DNA of 64,000 bases from Pyropia yezoensis (GCA_009829735.1 CM020618.1:15668568-15732567), one strand, 5' to 3'; counted from the stretch's first letter, positions 18,701 through 30,940 are shown. The notes: generated by a model not told the origin, from the sequence alone. Made by a program: numbers and translations.

Positions 18701-21700
18701 GAACCTCAACCCACGTCGGGTCATCGCTGTTCTGACAGGAGAGAACTTCAAGGTGGCTGGCCGTGTGCAACTAGCCCCTGGCCGTGCCTGTTGTTCCCGT
18801 ATCGTACTTGATACTACTGATACTGGCTCGGGCGCTTCCTTGATACGCAAGTCGCTGTTGCCCACGGAGGTGGAACTCCAGCGCTGGAGGTCCAAGGCCA
18901 ACTATATGATCGACATCAACGGTGAGATACTTCCCATTGTGGGTGCTGTGACCCTGCCATCTACGCTGGGGTCCCACGAGGTCGACGTGACCTATGGTGT
19001 GGTTGAGAACATGTCAATGCCCCTGCTTCTGGGCACACCGTATGTGGTGACTCAGGTGCCTTTGATTTGCGGCCCTGAGTACTGGGTTAAGTTGATGAAT
19101 GAAAAGACAGTCCCCATCCTTGGAAAAGGGAAGTCTGTGGCTGCTGTGACAGTCTCACAGGCGAAGCCTGATTGTGCGGTATCAGACGGGATCACTGCTA
19201 CTTTGCGTCTGGCCCGTAAAGTCACGTTGCCTCCCAACTCGGTAGAAAACGTGGACGTTGTAACTGATTACACGAGGAAGGGGTTTGTGCACCCTAACCC
19301 CGTCTTGCTCGAAAGCACCAAGCGCATGGTGCCCTTAGCACGATGGAATCCACAGCGGGAGTCCCGTAGAAGGTCGAGGTAATAAACCTCAGTTCCTCAC
19401 CCAAGTACTTCAAGTCGGGAGCCTAGTTCGGCTATATCGAGCAACATAAGGGACCCGTGATTGCGGTCACCCTCAACGTGGGTTCAGCTAGTTGCACGAT
19501 GCCCGCGCCGGAGAGGCACAAAGCCAAGTCGCCAGCCCCTGCCCGACCCTATGTGGATATGGAGAAGGCTCCGCCCAAGTTGCAGCTTTAAGTTGAACGC
19601 CTCTTGGACCAATATCACAAGTAGTAGGATAGTCGATTGGGACTCATAAAGGCCACGGAACACTGGATCGAGTTGAATCCCGGAGTGGCCCCTATACGTC
19701 ACCAACCGTATGGGTGAGGGCCCCGATCAAGGGCCCTCGTTAAAGAGCAAGTTGCTCGCATGGAGGCCCTGGATGTGATTGAGGCCTGTTACGCCGAGTG
19801 GGCGAGTCCTGTGGTGATAGTCCCCGAACCAGATGGGACCCCACGGTTCTTTATACATTACCGTAAGCTCAACGAGAGCACGGTGAAGGACAGTTACTCT
19901 CTTCTTAGGAGGGATGACTGTCTGGACTCGTTGGGGGAGGCAGACGTGCTCTCCACCCTAAACTGTAACGCGGGGTACTGGCAAATTCCCATTGCGCCGG
20001 GGTGTCGTTGAAGGCCAACAAGTGCCTCATCTTCACTCAGGAGGTCGAATACTGGGGGCATGTTCTCCGCCCGGGGCGCCTCAGTGTCAACGAGAAGACT
20101 CTGAAGGCCGTCCATAGGGCCCAGTAACCCCGGACACAGACCCAGATGAGGAGCTTCCTCGTGATGTGTAACGTGAACCGACGCTTCACAAAGGGGTTTG
20201 CCAAGGTGGTACAGCCGCTGAACAAGCTAGTTGGCTCGACGCTGCCAGAGAATCTGCCTCCACGAAGTCGGCTGAAGCAGATGCCCTTTGAGACACTTCG
20301 GGATCAGCCGCTGAGCCATCCCATCTTGGCTTTTCCCAGGTTGGGAGGCCACTACGTCCTAGAAGTGGATTCTAGCTATGAACAACTTGGTTGCGTGCTG
20401 CTACAGGAGCAGCCGGACAAGGAGTACGTGCCGGTAGGCTATTTCAGCAAGGTGCTGAACTCGGCGAGGCGAAACTACGGAAGCACCGAGTTGGAAGGAC
20501 TAGCAGTGGTATGGGCGGTGACGTCACTTCTTCACTACCTGGTGGGTGAGACCTTCCTCATCCCCTGTGACCACCGCGCGTCGCAGTTCATCTTCAAGAC
20601 GGATTGTACCAACACTCGCCTTAACAGGAGGCGGGTGCGACTAGCGCCCTTCAACTTTGATAATGAGTACCGCCCCGGTCGGCAACATGCCTTGGCCGAC
20701 GGCCTATCACGGGTACTTACCGAGGGGCTGGATACTAACCCAATCGATGCTGACATCCCCATCTTGGAGGTGGTCACGCGCTCGGGGCAGGTGCTGAACC
20801 TCGAGGCGCCAGTGAACAAGAAGTACTTGCCCCTGACGGTGGACGTAGTCGTAAAGGCTCAGGCCGAAGATCCCTTCTGCAAGTTGCAGAGGGAGGCGCT
20901 CGAGGCAGTGGCGGAGGCACGGTTCTTCGTCGGAGATGATGGCCACCTCTTGAGGAGAGGGGCGATCCAGGGGACTGAACAAGTTGTTGCCCCCTCATCC
21001 TTCAAGGAGAGTATCCTTGAGCGGGAGCACTATGCTCCTAAAGGTGGACACCTGGGGTCTAGTAAACTTTACCAGACCCTCAGGACCCGGTACTACTGGC
21101 CCTCCATGGTGGTGGACATCTACAGTTGGGTAACTGCATGCACAAGTTGTGCGCAGAATCGCCTGATGGAAAGGCGGCCAACTACGGCCAGGTTGCTGCT
21201 CCCGGCTAAGGAGCCCTTTGCCGCGTTGGCACTGGACATCCTTGGGCCCCTTCCAGTGACCGAAGATGGCAACCAGTACCTCCTGGTCATCTCCGATCAC
21301 GAAACTTACGCGAGCGATCCCCCTGGCAGAGATGACGGCTATGTCAGTCGTTTCAGCCTTCCTAGATCACTGCGTTGCGGTGTATGGCATTTCAGACGGT
21401 ACGCTATCGGACAACGGACCGCAATGTGCGTCCGTACTGCTGCAGGGAGTGCTGGATACGTTGGGGGTTCGGGCAAACTATGCCACCCACGGCCACCCAC
21501 TAATTAATATGCAGGTGAAGCGCTTCATCAAACCTATTGTTCGGCAGCTGCGCCACTATTTGAGTGAGCACGTGAAAACGTGGGACCAATACATATCTGT
21601 TTTGACTACCGCCTACAACTCGCAGGTTCACTCCTCTACGGGGGAAGCAACCCTCGCTTTTTTCACTCCGCGCCGTGTGCGGTCGATTGCTGTACAGTGG

Positions 21701-22300
21701 CCGCTCCGAAGTAGGGAGGCCGAAAGCGGGACACCTACTTCTACTGAAAGTAAGGTGTAATCGGCTGCTAGGCTCGAGAAGCTCATCCCTAAAGTCAGGG
21801 CTGAGATGGACAAAGCGCAGAAGCGCTACCAGCGTACTTTTGATAAGAAAGTGCGTGACGCCAAACACGTCCCCAAGCATTGTGAATGGGCGCTGGTACA
21901 TTCACATACCCCAACGGGGGGTAAGCTGATTTTACAAACGAAGGGACCATACCAAGTCCTTCGTACGCATGGGCGACGGTTCACCGTCGAAAGTGACGAT
22001 GGGATCCGTACAGTAAACGGACAGGACGTGGTGAAAGTGGCACCACCTCCTCCAGGAGACTCGACTTGGGCGCGTGCGCTGAAGGTGTGGCGTCTGCCGT
22101 CGCTGCCTACGGCCAACCAGGGCCCGCAGGAGGACGTGTTCGACAAGTTCATCGACGACAGGTGGGATGAGGATGCTAGCCGCTTACTGCTGAGTGCGCG
22201 CTGGTTTTTCTACCGCGCCAAATACGATTCATAAGAGTACGTGGAGGACCTTCTCGCTGAGAAGGTCCGGGCGCACTGCGCTCGGAATGATATCGAACCT
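18393..22300 (+). pseudogene. E2 pol with RT-core deletion and chromodomain remnant
   Basis: Protease frame 18393-19382 contains LDTTDTGSGASLIRK (a small duplication inside the DTG region). RT starts near 19760 (WASPVVIVPEPDGTPRF) but jumps at about 20004 from WQIPIAPG directly to the VSLKA region, deleting the YLDD box. RNase H (LEVDSSYEQLGCVLLQEQ) and the integrase zinc motif (CTSCAQNR) follow in the ORF 20146-21507; the core ALDILGP ... LSDNGPQ spans frames, and the catalytic Glu position reads MQVKRF instead of GQAERY. The C-terminus at 22140-22300 aligns with the E3 chromodomain-like tail (DKFIDDRWDED...RWFF) and is interrupted by a TAA at 22231. It cannot be functional. Confidence 0.82.
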
Positions 22301-22432
22301 GACTGCCAACCCTCAACGTGTGGAAAGGCCAAGAGTCATTGTCGAGAGAGTGCTTCAAGTCGACGTAGTATGCAAAGTGGCTTTGAAATACAGCCCTAAC
22401 CGTCTCACTCTCGAAGCACAGGCAGCTGCCAA

Positions 22433-24186
22433 CTACGCACGCATGCTAGACTCCCCACCTCCACGACCATCGCCTTCACGTGGAGGCGAGTGGCGATACT
22501 CACGCCGGAAAAAATCACCACAAGTCGGTGGAGCCGACGGCTCCAATTCGGAGTCGTCACGACGCTCACGGCCACGGCTGTGACGACGACTGCGGCAACT
22601 AGCTTGCTTGGTATTGCGTGCAAGTTGGCAGCGCAGGCGACGGACCGACTCGGTCTCAGACGGGGTGGACGACTCCGACGCTGAGTAAGACAACTCGTCG
22701 TCAGATACAGAGGGAGAACGCCGCGAGTGGCGGCGACGACGACAATGAGGGGAGTACGCACGGCTCGCTATACGCTTGCCGCGCCCAAGTGGGGCCGTCA
22801 AAGGCATAACTGAGCCAATGCGAGCCAACTCGGTTGTCATGAACTCGGCGACCGACTCGCAACTCGCAGTCGCAACGACCGCACACGCGCGATCATCAAG
22901 TTAATGAGCTTTCGACACTTGAAGAGTGGCTGCTGATGCGGCCAGCCAGGAGATGGTACGCACCAACGTGGTGATCGCCATCTCGGAAGTCAAAGGAGCC
23001 GACGGCAATACCAACTTGCGGTAGACCGTAAGTAGCGTGGCCCCCAAGTTGGGAGACATAGGCGTGGACGACTCGACAACCACACCGATTGGGATGTCCC
23101 CGTGCGGCTGGAAAGGGACAGGCGGTGGAGGAGGGGGATGCCAAACTGGCTGAGACCGAGGGTAGCCGCGACCCCGAGTTGGGGCCTCCGCGGCTTCTTG
23201 CGCCCTGTATTCGTCATGGGTGGCGACACCCAAGACAGAGTTCGTGTCGGGGGGTGGTGCAGTGTTGCGCTCCACCCCCGCGGCGTCAGGGTAATGTTCA
23301 ATACCCAACCCCTCCTTGTGGACGACTCGTCCACCGTGAAGTTCGGGGCAAACCCACAGGGACTAGCGAAAAGCGCCTTGATCCTTTAGCACATTTGAGG
23401 GCCGGCGCAACTTGTGCTCAACACTCTCCCACTCGATGAGTCGGTGTAGCTTCAACATCTCCTTAATGAGATTGAGTTGGCTTGCCGAGCACCCCTCCGC
23501 AACTTGCTGAGGGGTGGGCTGCTCCAGTCCTTGAGCAAGGCGGGGTGGCAGATGCCAAATCATCTTGCGCACTTTCACGCACGCCACCCAGGTCGACATG
23601 ACCCCCAGTAGCCACAGTATTGCCGACATGGCGAACACCAGGTGGTCTGAGTTGGGCGACAGCATCACAGAACCAACGTGATCAATCAACAGCGGGAGTA
23701 ACGCGGAGAACCCATATGAGACCTCAACTTCAGGCCACCATTCGGGCTTCTTGGGATACATAAGCTCCTTGGTCGCCGTCGCTTGAAACGCAAACACAAG
23801 TTGAGCTGAGTTCACCGAGTAGGGACCTCGCCGGATGTCCTTCTCCATCCGAACGTCAAAGTGTTGAACGTGCAGGTCCGGCGTCCGAAGGTAGGGCGGG
23901 CGAGTTTCCACGGCGTCCCAACTGAAGGTTGGCTTGTCGACGGGGCCCTCGGTGGTGCCCCCATGCTCGAGCATGTTGTTGCACCGCTGCACGTCTTCGA
24001 CCTCCCCCTCGTCGAGGAAGGCGAAAGGGTCCGTCTTGAACCCCGCGGGTAAGCCGATCCAACGGGGAAACTTTTCCCGTAGGCGCTCGTAGGCACACTT
24101 CATGGACGACCCAACTCGGGCGAAACGCTCTGAAGCCCAACAGTCCGCATAGAGCGGCCAGGGCGAGTAAAACTACATACCAATCT
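22433..24186 (-). pseudogene. E2 antisense ORF (aORF), main part, two in-frame stops
   Basis: On the strand opposite to gag-pol, immediately downstream of E2 pol, one frame stays open from 24103 to 22433 (about 557 codons) with only two stops (TAG at 23365-23363, TAA at 22903-22901); all three pieces share the frame. The product has MKCAYERLREKFPRW, a motif YPKKPEWWPEVEVSYG, a hydrophobic stretch HLVFAMSAILWLLGVMSTWV, KEGLGIEHYPDAAGVE, and an Arg/Ser-rich C-terminus. It aligns by eye with the E3 aORF (YPVDPTWWSEYEVPRG; EEGLGHEELPYAPGVE) in the same relative position. The upstream stretch 24104-24186 is in another frame, so an indel lies near 24100, and an inverted LTR cuts the gene at 24187. 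The N-terminal piece continues at 42396-42217. Function unknown. Confidence 0.7.
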
Positions 24187-24827
24187 TGTGAGGAATCACC
24201 CACACTGGGGCAGCCCTCAACGTCCTCGCGATGGCGTCAGCGGCCCGTGACAGCCAAAAGCGCGACAGAGTGCGGGGAAGCGGGTGGAGGTGGTGACGGT
24301 GGTAAGTTTGGGGAAGCGGACAACGCAACGTCGGTGGTGATCGAGGGGGGTTCAAAGGGTTAAGGTCGTCTTTATTCTGTGTCTGTGGTTGCCCCTCCGA
24401 TCTCCCCCGGCGGCGCCGACACCCACGCACTATATACTCGCATCGGGGCAGCCGAGGTGCCCCAGAGCATGCGTTTCCCCGTCGCGCCGCCGGTAGGCAC
24501 AAGACGGCCCAAAAACAAAGCATGGCTCTCAAAACAAAGCATGGGCGGGCGTGCACATTGTGGGAGAGCAGGCCCAGTTTGCCCCAAACGAAGTTGTCCG
24601 GCGTGCAGCGCCTAGTGCGGCGCCCCAGCCGGCCCCAGACGCCAGTCGGTCCAAAGGTCCGAGAGGCGTGTAAGCACGGTTCGATCGAGTCGATCGAATC
24701 TGCCAGCCGGCTAGCCAGTCACATCGCTGCAATGCTGCAGCGAGGACATTCTTATAGACTTGCCAGCTGTGGCCGATGTGGCTCGTCATGGGTGCTGACG
24801 GTGGCGCCTTTCGACAGGCCATGATGG
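24187..24827 (-). repeat. E5: inverted LTR, 3' portion (left of E4)
   Basis: An inverted copy of the E4 LTR lacking its first ~210 bases, which are found at 42005-42216 on the other side of E4. The minus-strand end ...tcctcaca lies at 24187. No target duplication is visible between aatct (24182-24186) and caggt (42217-42221), so this may be a rearranged or recombined insertion rather than a simple solo LTR. Confidence 0.8.
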
Positions 24828-25675
24828 TGTGAGGATTTCGCCCCTAATCCCATGCGTCATACGTAGGGGAAAACATCTGGAACTTCTCCCTACAGATCCT
24901 GCCGAACGAACTCCTGGCAACATGGATCAATTCCTTGTATTGTGGGGCATGACGCGGTGTACCTGTCAGACTCACAATGGGTCAGCTGCTGTCTCACGGT
25001 GTCTGCTGGCCGCACGACAGCGGCCATCGAAAACGCATCATGGCCTGTCGAAAGGCGCAAACGTCAGCACCCATGACGAGCCTCATATGCCACAGCTGGC
25101 AAGTCCGTTAGAATGTCCTCTCTGCAGCATTGCAGCGATGTGACTGGCTAGCCGGCTGGCAGATTCGATCGACTCGATCGAACCGTGCTTACACGCCTCT
25201 CGGACCTTCGGCCCGCGTGGCGTCTGGGGCCGGCTGGGACGGCGCACTGGGCGCTGCACGCCGGACCCCTTCGTTTGTGTCAAACTGGGGCTGCACTCCA
25301 TCAGTGTGCTCGCCCGCCCATGCTCTGTTTTGAGAGCCATGCTTTGTTTTTGGGCCGTCTTGTGCCTACCGGCGTCGCGACGAGGAAACGCATGCTTCGG
25401 GGCACCTCGGCTGCCCCGATGCGAGTATAGAGTGCGTGGGTGTCGGCGCCACCGGGGGAGACCGGAGGGGCAACCACAGACACAGAATAAAGACGACCTT
25501 AACCCTTCGAATCCCCCTCGATCACCACCGACGTCGCGCCGTCTTCTTCCCCAGACCCACCACCGCCACTATCTCCATCCTCTTCCTCGCACCCTGTCGC
25601 TCTATTGGCTGGCACGGGTCGCCGACGCCATGATGAGTACGTTGAGGGCTGCCCAAGTGTGGGCGGTTCCTCACA
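24828..25675 (+). repeat. E4 5' LTR
   Basis: 848 bp, starting tgtgagg and ending ctcaca (TG...CA). Aligned by eye with the 3' LTR it shows about 45 substitutions and no length change; differences are concentrated in the first 180 bases. Confidence 0.9.
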
Positions 25676-27029
25676 TGTGGTAGCTTCAGATCGTTCGACT
25701 TTCTATCTGGCGGTGCCTTGCGATTCCCTCTTTTGTTTTGGCTCTCCCTGCGATTGTGTGCTTGTGTTGCTCCATGAGTTTGGCGTGCCACGGGCATTGT
25801 AATACGAACGTAGCGGGTTCCATACATCACACCGAACGAACAATTTCCTGACACAATCCTTGTTGTTTTTTTCACGAAATTTTTCTTTTGGTCAACCGAT
25901 TCTTGAATCCCAGTGAGATCCACATCAGATTCGGAATACTCATCCTCAGCACTGGCGTCCGGCCCGACATCCTCGGCGGCCTCGGCGCGCGATACGGGGT
26001 CCAAGTCACGTGGAACCCCCCCGGTGCGCACACCCTTGACGTTCTGCGCACCCCCGACGGCCCGCGCACCCCCGACGGCCCGCGCACCCCCGACGGCCCG
26101 TGGCGCCTTCACGACTCACGGTCCGTCGGCCCGCGGCCCCCCGTCGGCACGCGGCCCGCCGTCGGCACGCGGCTCCCCGCAGGCACACGCCCGCCCGAGA
26201 GCACACAACCCCCCGGCGGTCCACGTCCGCCTCCCCTGGGCGGGCCGGGACGCACCCAAGCCCCCCCTCTCGAGCAAGGGCAAGGGCCCTGCCACCTAGG
26301 ACACGGCAGCCCGGGTGAGCGGTCGCCTGTTACTGCTCTCCGAGAACCGGGGTGCCGCTACGCCGCCCCGCCGCCACCGGTGATTGGTCACTTTAAGCCA
26401 ACCACCGCGCGCGCGGTTGAGCAACGTGAATAACGCCAACGTGCCAAGAGTCACCGTGGGGTGCAAGGGAAGTTCCTTTGCAAACCGTGCGGTGTGCGGT
26501 GCAACAGCCTCACTGTACTATGTGATTACCGTGGATCCCGTCGCCACCGTTACACAATTATCCGCCCGGAAACCATTCCACGTTGCGAACCCTACGGTCG
26601 CGAATTTCAGTCGGTGGAACATTTAGAGCGGCACACGCGTGGCAAGGATCATCACCGCACCCTGACGCGCCGCACCAATTTAAACCTGTGGACACACCCC
26701 TTGATCTGGCCTAGGAGCCCGATTTTCCCCCCATTGATCCCCCCGCTTGGAAACCCGACACAGCCCGGCTCCGGCCCGTGCACGGACACTTCAGAACAAT
26801 CCGTTTGCGTGACTTCAACCGAAGTTCTTGTGCTTCTCGAAGTAGAGCTGCACATCCTTTGGAACGTTGCAGCAAATACCGCAGCACTTATTCCAATCGT
26901 GTTCACCACTACTGCTGCAGACAAACTCCTATCCCACATCTCCGAGATCTTCCTCGGGGTCCTTCCGAGACAAGTCTTGTGTATTCTGTGTTACAAGGTT
27001 GCTTTGCTTGGACTTGAACCCAAGACACC
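25676..27029 (+). other. E4 leader with tandem repeat and zinc-finger-like ORF
   Basis: 1.35 kb between LTR and gag. It includes three tandem copies of an 18-bp unit (gcgcacccccgacggccc) at 26046-26099 followed by imperfect repeats of ccgtcggcacgcgg. From 26434 the frame reads, without an ATG, a pair of degenerate matrin/U1-type C2H2 fingers: CKPCGVRCNSLTVLCDYRG...H (first zinc-binding His replaced by Tyr) and CEPYGREFQSVEHLERHTRGKDH (second Cys replaced by Tyr). Both replacements are single transitions away from the consensus ligand. The frame continues to 27138, overlapping the gag start in another frame. This may be an old coding exon of the element or captured host sequence. Confidence 0.4.
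25677..25695 (+). promoter_or_regulatory. E4 primer binding site (putative)
   Basis: Directly after the 5' LTR the sequence tggtagcttcagatcg begins with TGG, as expected for pairing with a tRNA 3' CCA end. The tRNA was not identified. Confidence 0.45.
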
Positions 27030-27899
27030 ATGGATGCACCAATCCCAGGGTGTGTCAACCCGGCCAATCCGGGCTTGGGCTCGAACGCACCGACCATGGA
27101 AGCGTGGACCCAGCTTACAGCTTTTGTCACGCAAATGAGCGAACAACTCGAGGCACACAAGATGGAATTAGCAAACGCTAAGCAGCAACTGTCCGAAGCC
27201 AAGGCCAGGGCCACTACTAGTGGCATGAAATCCGCGAGGCCGAACAAACCCGTGGCTCTCTCCGGTAAATCTCGCACGGTTGAAGCGTGGTGCTCGCATA
27301 TGGATCTCTATGTGCGACTGAGTGACTCCGACGATGCGTGCAGTATCGCTTGCACCTTCCTCGATGCTGAAGCGTTCGACTGGTGGAAGGTCTACAGCCA
27401 GACTACGGCTGTCCCGAACTGGGAATCCTTCCGTTCTGCGCTAATCCGACGCTTCAGTCCACTGAACAGAACACAAGCGGCACGAGACAAGCTGCACTCG
27501 TGGCGCAAAATGAAATACGTCGGAACGTTCAACAGGATGTTTCTGAGGGTCCTCTTGGACATCCCTGACATCACGGAAGCCCAGAAGATTGACCGCTACA
27601 CCCGAGGCTTGAAGCGGGACATCTGGCAGACTCTTTGTCTCAAGACCTGCTCAGATATTGAGTCTCTCATGACGGACGCTTTGCGCGTGGAGGCTGCCAA
27701 GGCTGGTGCCTCGACGCACCTCGGCAGCACATCTGCGAAGGCATCCACGACGGGTATCATTTCCATGGATATCTCCAGCATCAAATTCGAGAAACTCACG
27801 CCAGAAGAGCGTCAACGCTGCACGCGTGATGGTCTCTGCCTCCGCTGCCGTGAGAAAGGACATATGGCCAAGGACTGCCGAAAAGGCCAGCGGAACTGA
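27030..27899 (+). CDS. E4 Gag (capsid plus CCHC zinc knuckle)
   Basis: 289 residues from ATG 27030 (context caccATGG). Residues about 25-65 are a heptad-like coiled coil (QLTAFVTQMSEQLEAHKMELANAKQQL). A Ty3-type retrotransposon gag domain follows (FLDAEAFDWWKVYSQ, WESFRSALIRRFSP, DKLHSWRKM, YTRGLKRDIWQTL), and a zinc knuckle CLRCREKGHMAKDC lies seven residues before the stop. It assembles virus-like particles and binds the element RNA, by family knowledge. The frame is intact. Pol begins in a different frame (-1 relative to gag), but I see no slippery heptamer at the stop. Confidence 0.88.
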   Translation: MDAPIPGCVNPANPGLGSNAPTMEAWTQLTAFVTQMSEQLEAHKMELANAKQQLSEAKARATTSGMKSARPNKPVALSGKSRTVEAWCSHMDLYVRLSDSDDACSIACTFLDAEAFDWWKVYSQTTAVPNWESFRSALIRRFSPLNRTQAARDKLHSWRKMKYVGTFNRMFLRVLLDIPDITEAQKIDRYTRGLKRDIWQTLCLKTCSDIESLMTDALRVEAAKAGASTHLGSTSAKASTTGIISMDISSIKFEKLTPEERQRCTRDGLCLRCREKGHMAKDCRKGQRN

Positions 27900-27922
27900 A
27901 GCAGCTACCGTCATCAAACCCG

Positions 27923-30229
27923 GTGCCAGACGCTTCTTCGGTTCCTGAAAACATGTCGTCACCATTTGAAGGCCCGCGTCTCGGCCTTCTGCTTTCTACT
28001 GCCTCTGTCAATGGACATCTTGTTAAGGTGCTGTTTGAAGACGGATCTCCCATTAACGTCATATCAAGGCGCCTCGTGAATACCCTGAATGTGACCACAA
28101 AAGAAACGGACTTCGCGGCTAACATGCCCGATGGCCGCACCCACGTCCTCGCAGAGACCATTGTACCCTTAGAAATTCACAGCGGTCCATACCATGAACG
28201 CCTTCAGCTTGCTGTTTGCGACCTAAGTGCATACGACATCATCCTCGGAAAGAAACGGCGTGACGACAAGGACGTCAAAATCAACAACAAGAAGAACAAG
28301 ATCTCCTTCACGTTCAACCACAAGAACATCTCCATCACTGCCTCCCTCAAGGAGCCCCATGGCCTAATTAGGAGGCAACGCCTCGCCAAGGACCTTATCC
28401 AAAAATTTCCTGTCTTTGCCATCTACCTGCAAATCCGAAGATTCTTCCAGCACCTTTGACATCAATGCAATTAAAACGGGAACAGCTGAAGACAAGAATA
28501 ACGTCCAAGCGATTCTCAAGGAGTACGCCGACGGCTTCCCAGAAGAGCTTTCGGATGGACTTCCTCCTGAACGCAGTCACAAGTTTAGCGTCAAGCTTAC
28601 GGAGGACGCCCAAGCACGTCGCAGTGGCACTTATCGCCTATCTGAGTGGGAGCCCGATGAAATCAAGACACAACTTGCAACCCTCATACGAATGGGATTC
28701 ATCCATCCGAGCGCCTCACTGTGGGGCTCCTCTGTACTCTTTGCAGCGAAGAAGGTCGGTGGCTGGCGAATGTGCGTTGATTATCAAGCATTGAACAAGG
28801 CCATTATCAAGAACGCATACCCCTTACCACGAATTGACGACATATTCGACCAACTGCGAAAGGCCAAGTACTTCACGAAGATCGACCTCCGATCAGGCTA
28901 CCACCAGATCCGGCACGACCTTGATACTATCCCGCTGACGGCGTTCCTAACAAATTACGGGTTCTACGAGTTTACTGTGCTACCCTTTGGGCTATGCCCC
29001 CGCGGTCTTCATGAACCTAATGAATGACGTCTTCCGACCTTGTCTCTACGATTTCGTCTGTGTCTACCTCGACGACATCCTGGTCTACAGTGAAACTTAC
29101 GAAGACCACCTTAAGCACCTAAGGCAAGGTCTTGACAAGTTGCGAGAGCATAAGCTCTACGCCAAGCTCAGCAAATGCCAATTTGCTCGAACAACTGTGG
29201 ACTACCTCGGCCACATCATTTCCAACGAAGGGTTCTCTATGGAGGAATACAAGGTCCACGACATTAGATGATGGGCAACTCCACAGAGCAAAAAGGATGT
29301 GCAATCCTTCCTCGGCATGGTCAACTTCTCTCGTCGATTTATTAAGGGAATGGCATCCGTGGCTGCAGCACTCACGAGGCTCACTGGAAGCGTCGACTTT
29401 GAATGGAGCTCTGACGCCCAGAAAACTTTTGAGCAACTACAAACCCTGACGACAAGTGCACCAGTACTGAGGCCATTCGACAAGAGCTACCCAATCTTTG
29501 TGTCCGCAGATGCCAGTGGGTATGCTGTTGGCGCTGTCCTTGAACAAGACGACGGACAGGGACGACGCCCAGTGGCCTACTTCTCCTTGACGCTGAACAT
29601 CCACGAACAGCGCTACAGTATCAGGGAGGGCGAACTGCTCGCAGTAGTAAAAGCCATTCGACACTGGCGCTGCTATCTCCATGGAAGACCTTTCGGGGTG
29701 CACACCGACCATGAGTCCCTAAGGTACCTGAAAACCCAAGACAAGCTCAACGACCGCCAAGTCAAGTGGTTGAAGCTGTTGGAGCAATTCGATTTCAAGA
29801 TCATCCCCATCAAGGGCACATCCAACCCCGTAGCTGATGCCCTTTCGAGGCAACCACAAGACGCCCCCGACATGCACGCTCCCAGTCAAGATCTTCTTAG
29901 TCGCGTGCTAACCAAGACCACCGAATACCTACCCAAGAAAACTGAAATCAACAACCTCATGACCATAAGCCAAAGTGATCAAGACCTTGCCACCCTAGAC
30001 CAAGAGTACAACGCGGACCCCTAGTTTGCCGACCTAGTCAAGGACCCGGTATTTCCCTACCGGCTTCACATGAGGTTGTTGAAACCAGGTAACCGTGAGT
30101 GCATCCCCGTTGGTACTCTACGCCAGAGACTACTCCATGACTACCACGACATCCCAAGCCAAGGGCACATGGGAGTCAAGAAAACCATCAACGCTATTGC
30201 TTCCAAACACTACTGGAAGACGATGCGGA
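27923..30229 (+). pseudogene. E4 pol, 5' part: protease, RT, RNase H, start of integrase
   Basis: Protease region 27923-28459 has LFEDGSPINVIS where DTG/DSG is expected, so the catalytic Asp is replaced by Glu-Asp, and DIILGK near its end. RT 28416-29268 has [29 protein letters not shown] (then a frameshift near 28990) and an intact YLDDILVYS. RNase H follows (FVSADASGYAVGAVLEQ, YSIREGELLAVV, VHTDHESLRYL, PVADALSRQ). In-frame stops: TGA at 29269-29271 and TAG at 30022-30024. The integrase zinc domain starts (HDIPSQGHMGVKKTI, KHYWKTM) and is cut by E3 after 30229. Confidence 0.88.
30225..30229 (+). other. E3 target-site duplication, left copy
   Basis: gcgga, identical to 39959-39963. Removing E3 and one copy restores the E4 integrase reading frame across the junction (KHYWKTM continuing to KDVQRYV). 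Confidence 0.95.
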
Positions 30230-30920
30230 TGTAGGGACCCTATGGGCCCTACACGGGGGGGAACCTCGAAGAGATCGCGTCGTACCCCTGTGCCCACCTT
30301 CCTAGTGAGGAGGACGGGGCCGATTTGGCCCCTTGGGATTCTGCTGGCTTCCGATTGGTCCCCTCCTATGGAGATGGGACCGGGTCGCCATTGGTTCTGG
30401 AGCCCATGTTGGGATTTCCAGTGTATGGGAATTTCCCCTGACCCGAATTGGCCATTGGTCAATATTCCGGGATGGGATGCATTTGGGGTTTGGATTTTGA
30501 TTGTGTATTTTGCGTGATTGTGAGATTGGGGAGATCTTGAGTGTTGGCACTGATGTCCGGCGGGGCTCCTCTTCCCCGTATCTTGGAGGTTCCTGCCCCG
30601 CTGGCAGGGATGATCCGTGGGGAAGGGGGCCCTCCGGACATGTTGGAGGATTTTGATTGGCCCGCACGTGGCCCGGTGTGGAGGGTTGCTGGGTGCGGGT
30701 GAGAGAGGGTAAGAGTGTGCGTGGGGGTGCGCGTTGCTTCCCCCTTCGAAAAAAAACAGACTTGCGTGTGCTTGAACACTGTCGTCCTGGTCGCGGATCC
30801 CCGCGTGAACCAGCCAGGCGGTCGGCGGTTCGGTATCTCTCCTGTCTCCCCGCGTTCTTGGTGGGTTGTTTCCCTGTGTGTTCTGGGTGCTACGCGCCTA
30901 AGGTACGTGAAACCACTAGA
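30230..30920 (+). repeat. E3 5' LTR
   Basis: 691 bp, starts tgtaggg. It ends in actaga where the 3' LTR ends in actaca, so the terminal CA is mutated to GA. The first 35 bases contain a short inverted repeat (tagggaccc / gggccctac). Confidence 0.93.
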
Positions 30921-30940
30921 TTTGGTGGATCAGCGGGGGA
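30921..30940 (+). promoter_or_regulatory. E3 primer binding site (putative)
   Basis: tttggtggatcagcggggg follows the LTR directly. The TGG and the next bases are shared with E2 (16512 onward) and nearly with E1, marking a common tRNA primer for this lineage. The tRNA was not identified. Confidence 0.55.

Noticed and set aside
23856-24203. Frame with hydrophobic WYVVLLALAALCGLLGF as a signal anchor for a separate membrane protein
   Set aside because: It starts inside the E5 LTR and changes frame into the E2 aORF; more likely a broken part of that ORF read across the LTR junction.
25522-26112. Minus-strand frame of 196 codons in the E4 leader, as an antisense gene like that of E3
   Set aside because: Its first part is the mirror of the 18-bp tandem repeat and it runs into the LTR; no similarity to the E2/E3 antisense ORFs.
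30130-30779. Minus-strand frames inside the E3 LTRs as possible antisense genes
   Set aside because: Identical in both LTRs because the LTRs are identical; no domain and no counterpart in E1 or E2 LTRs.
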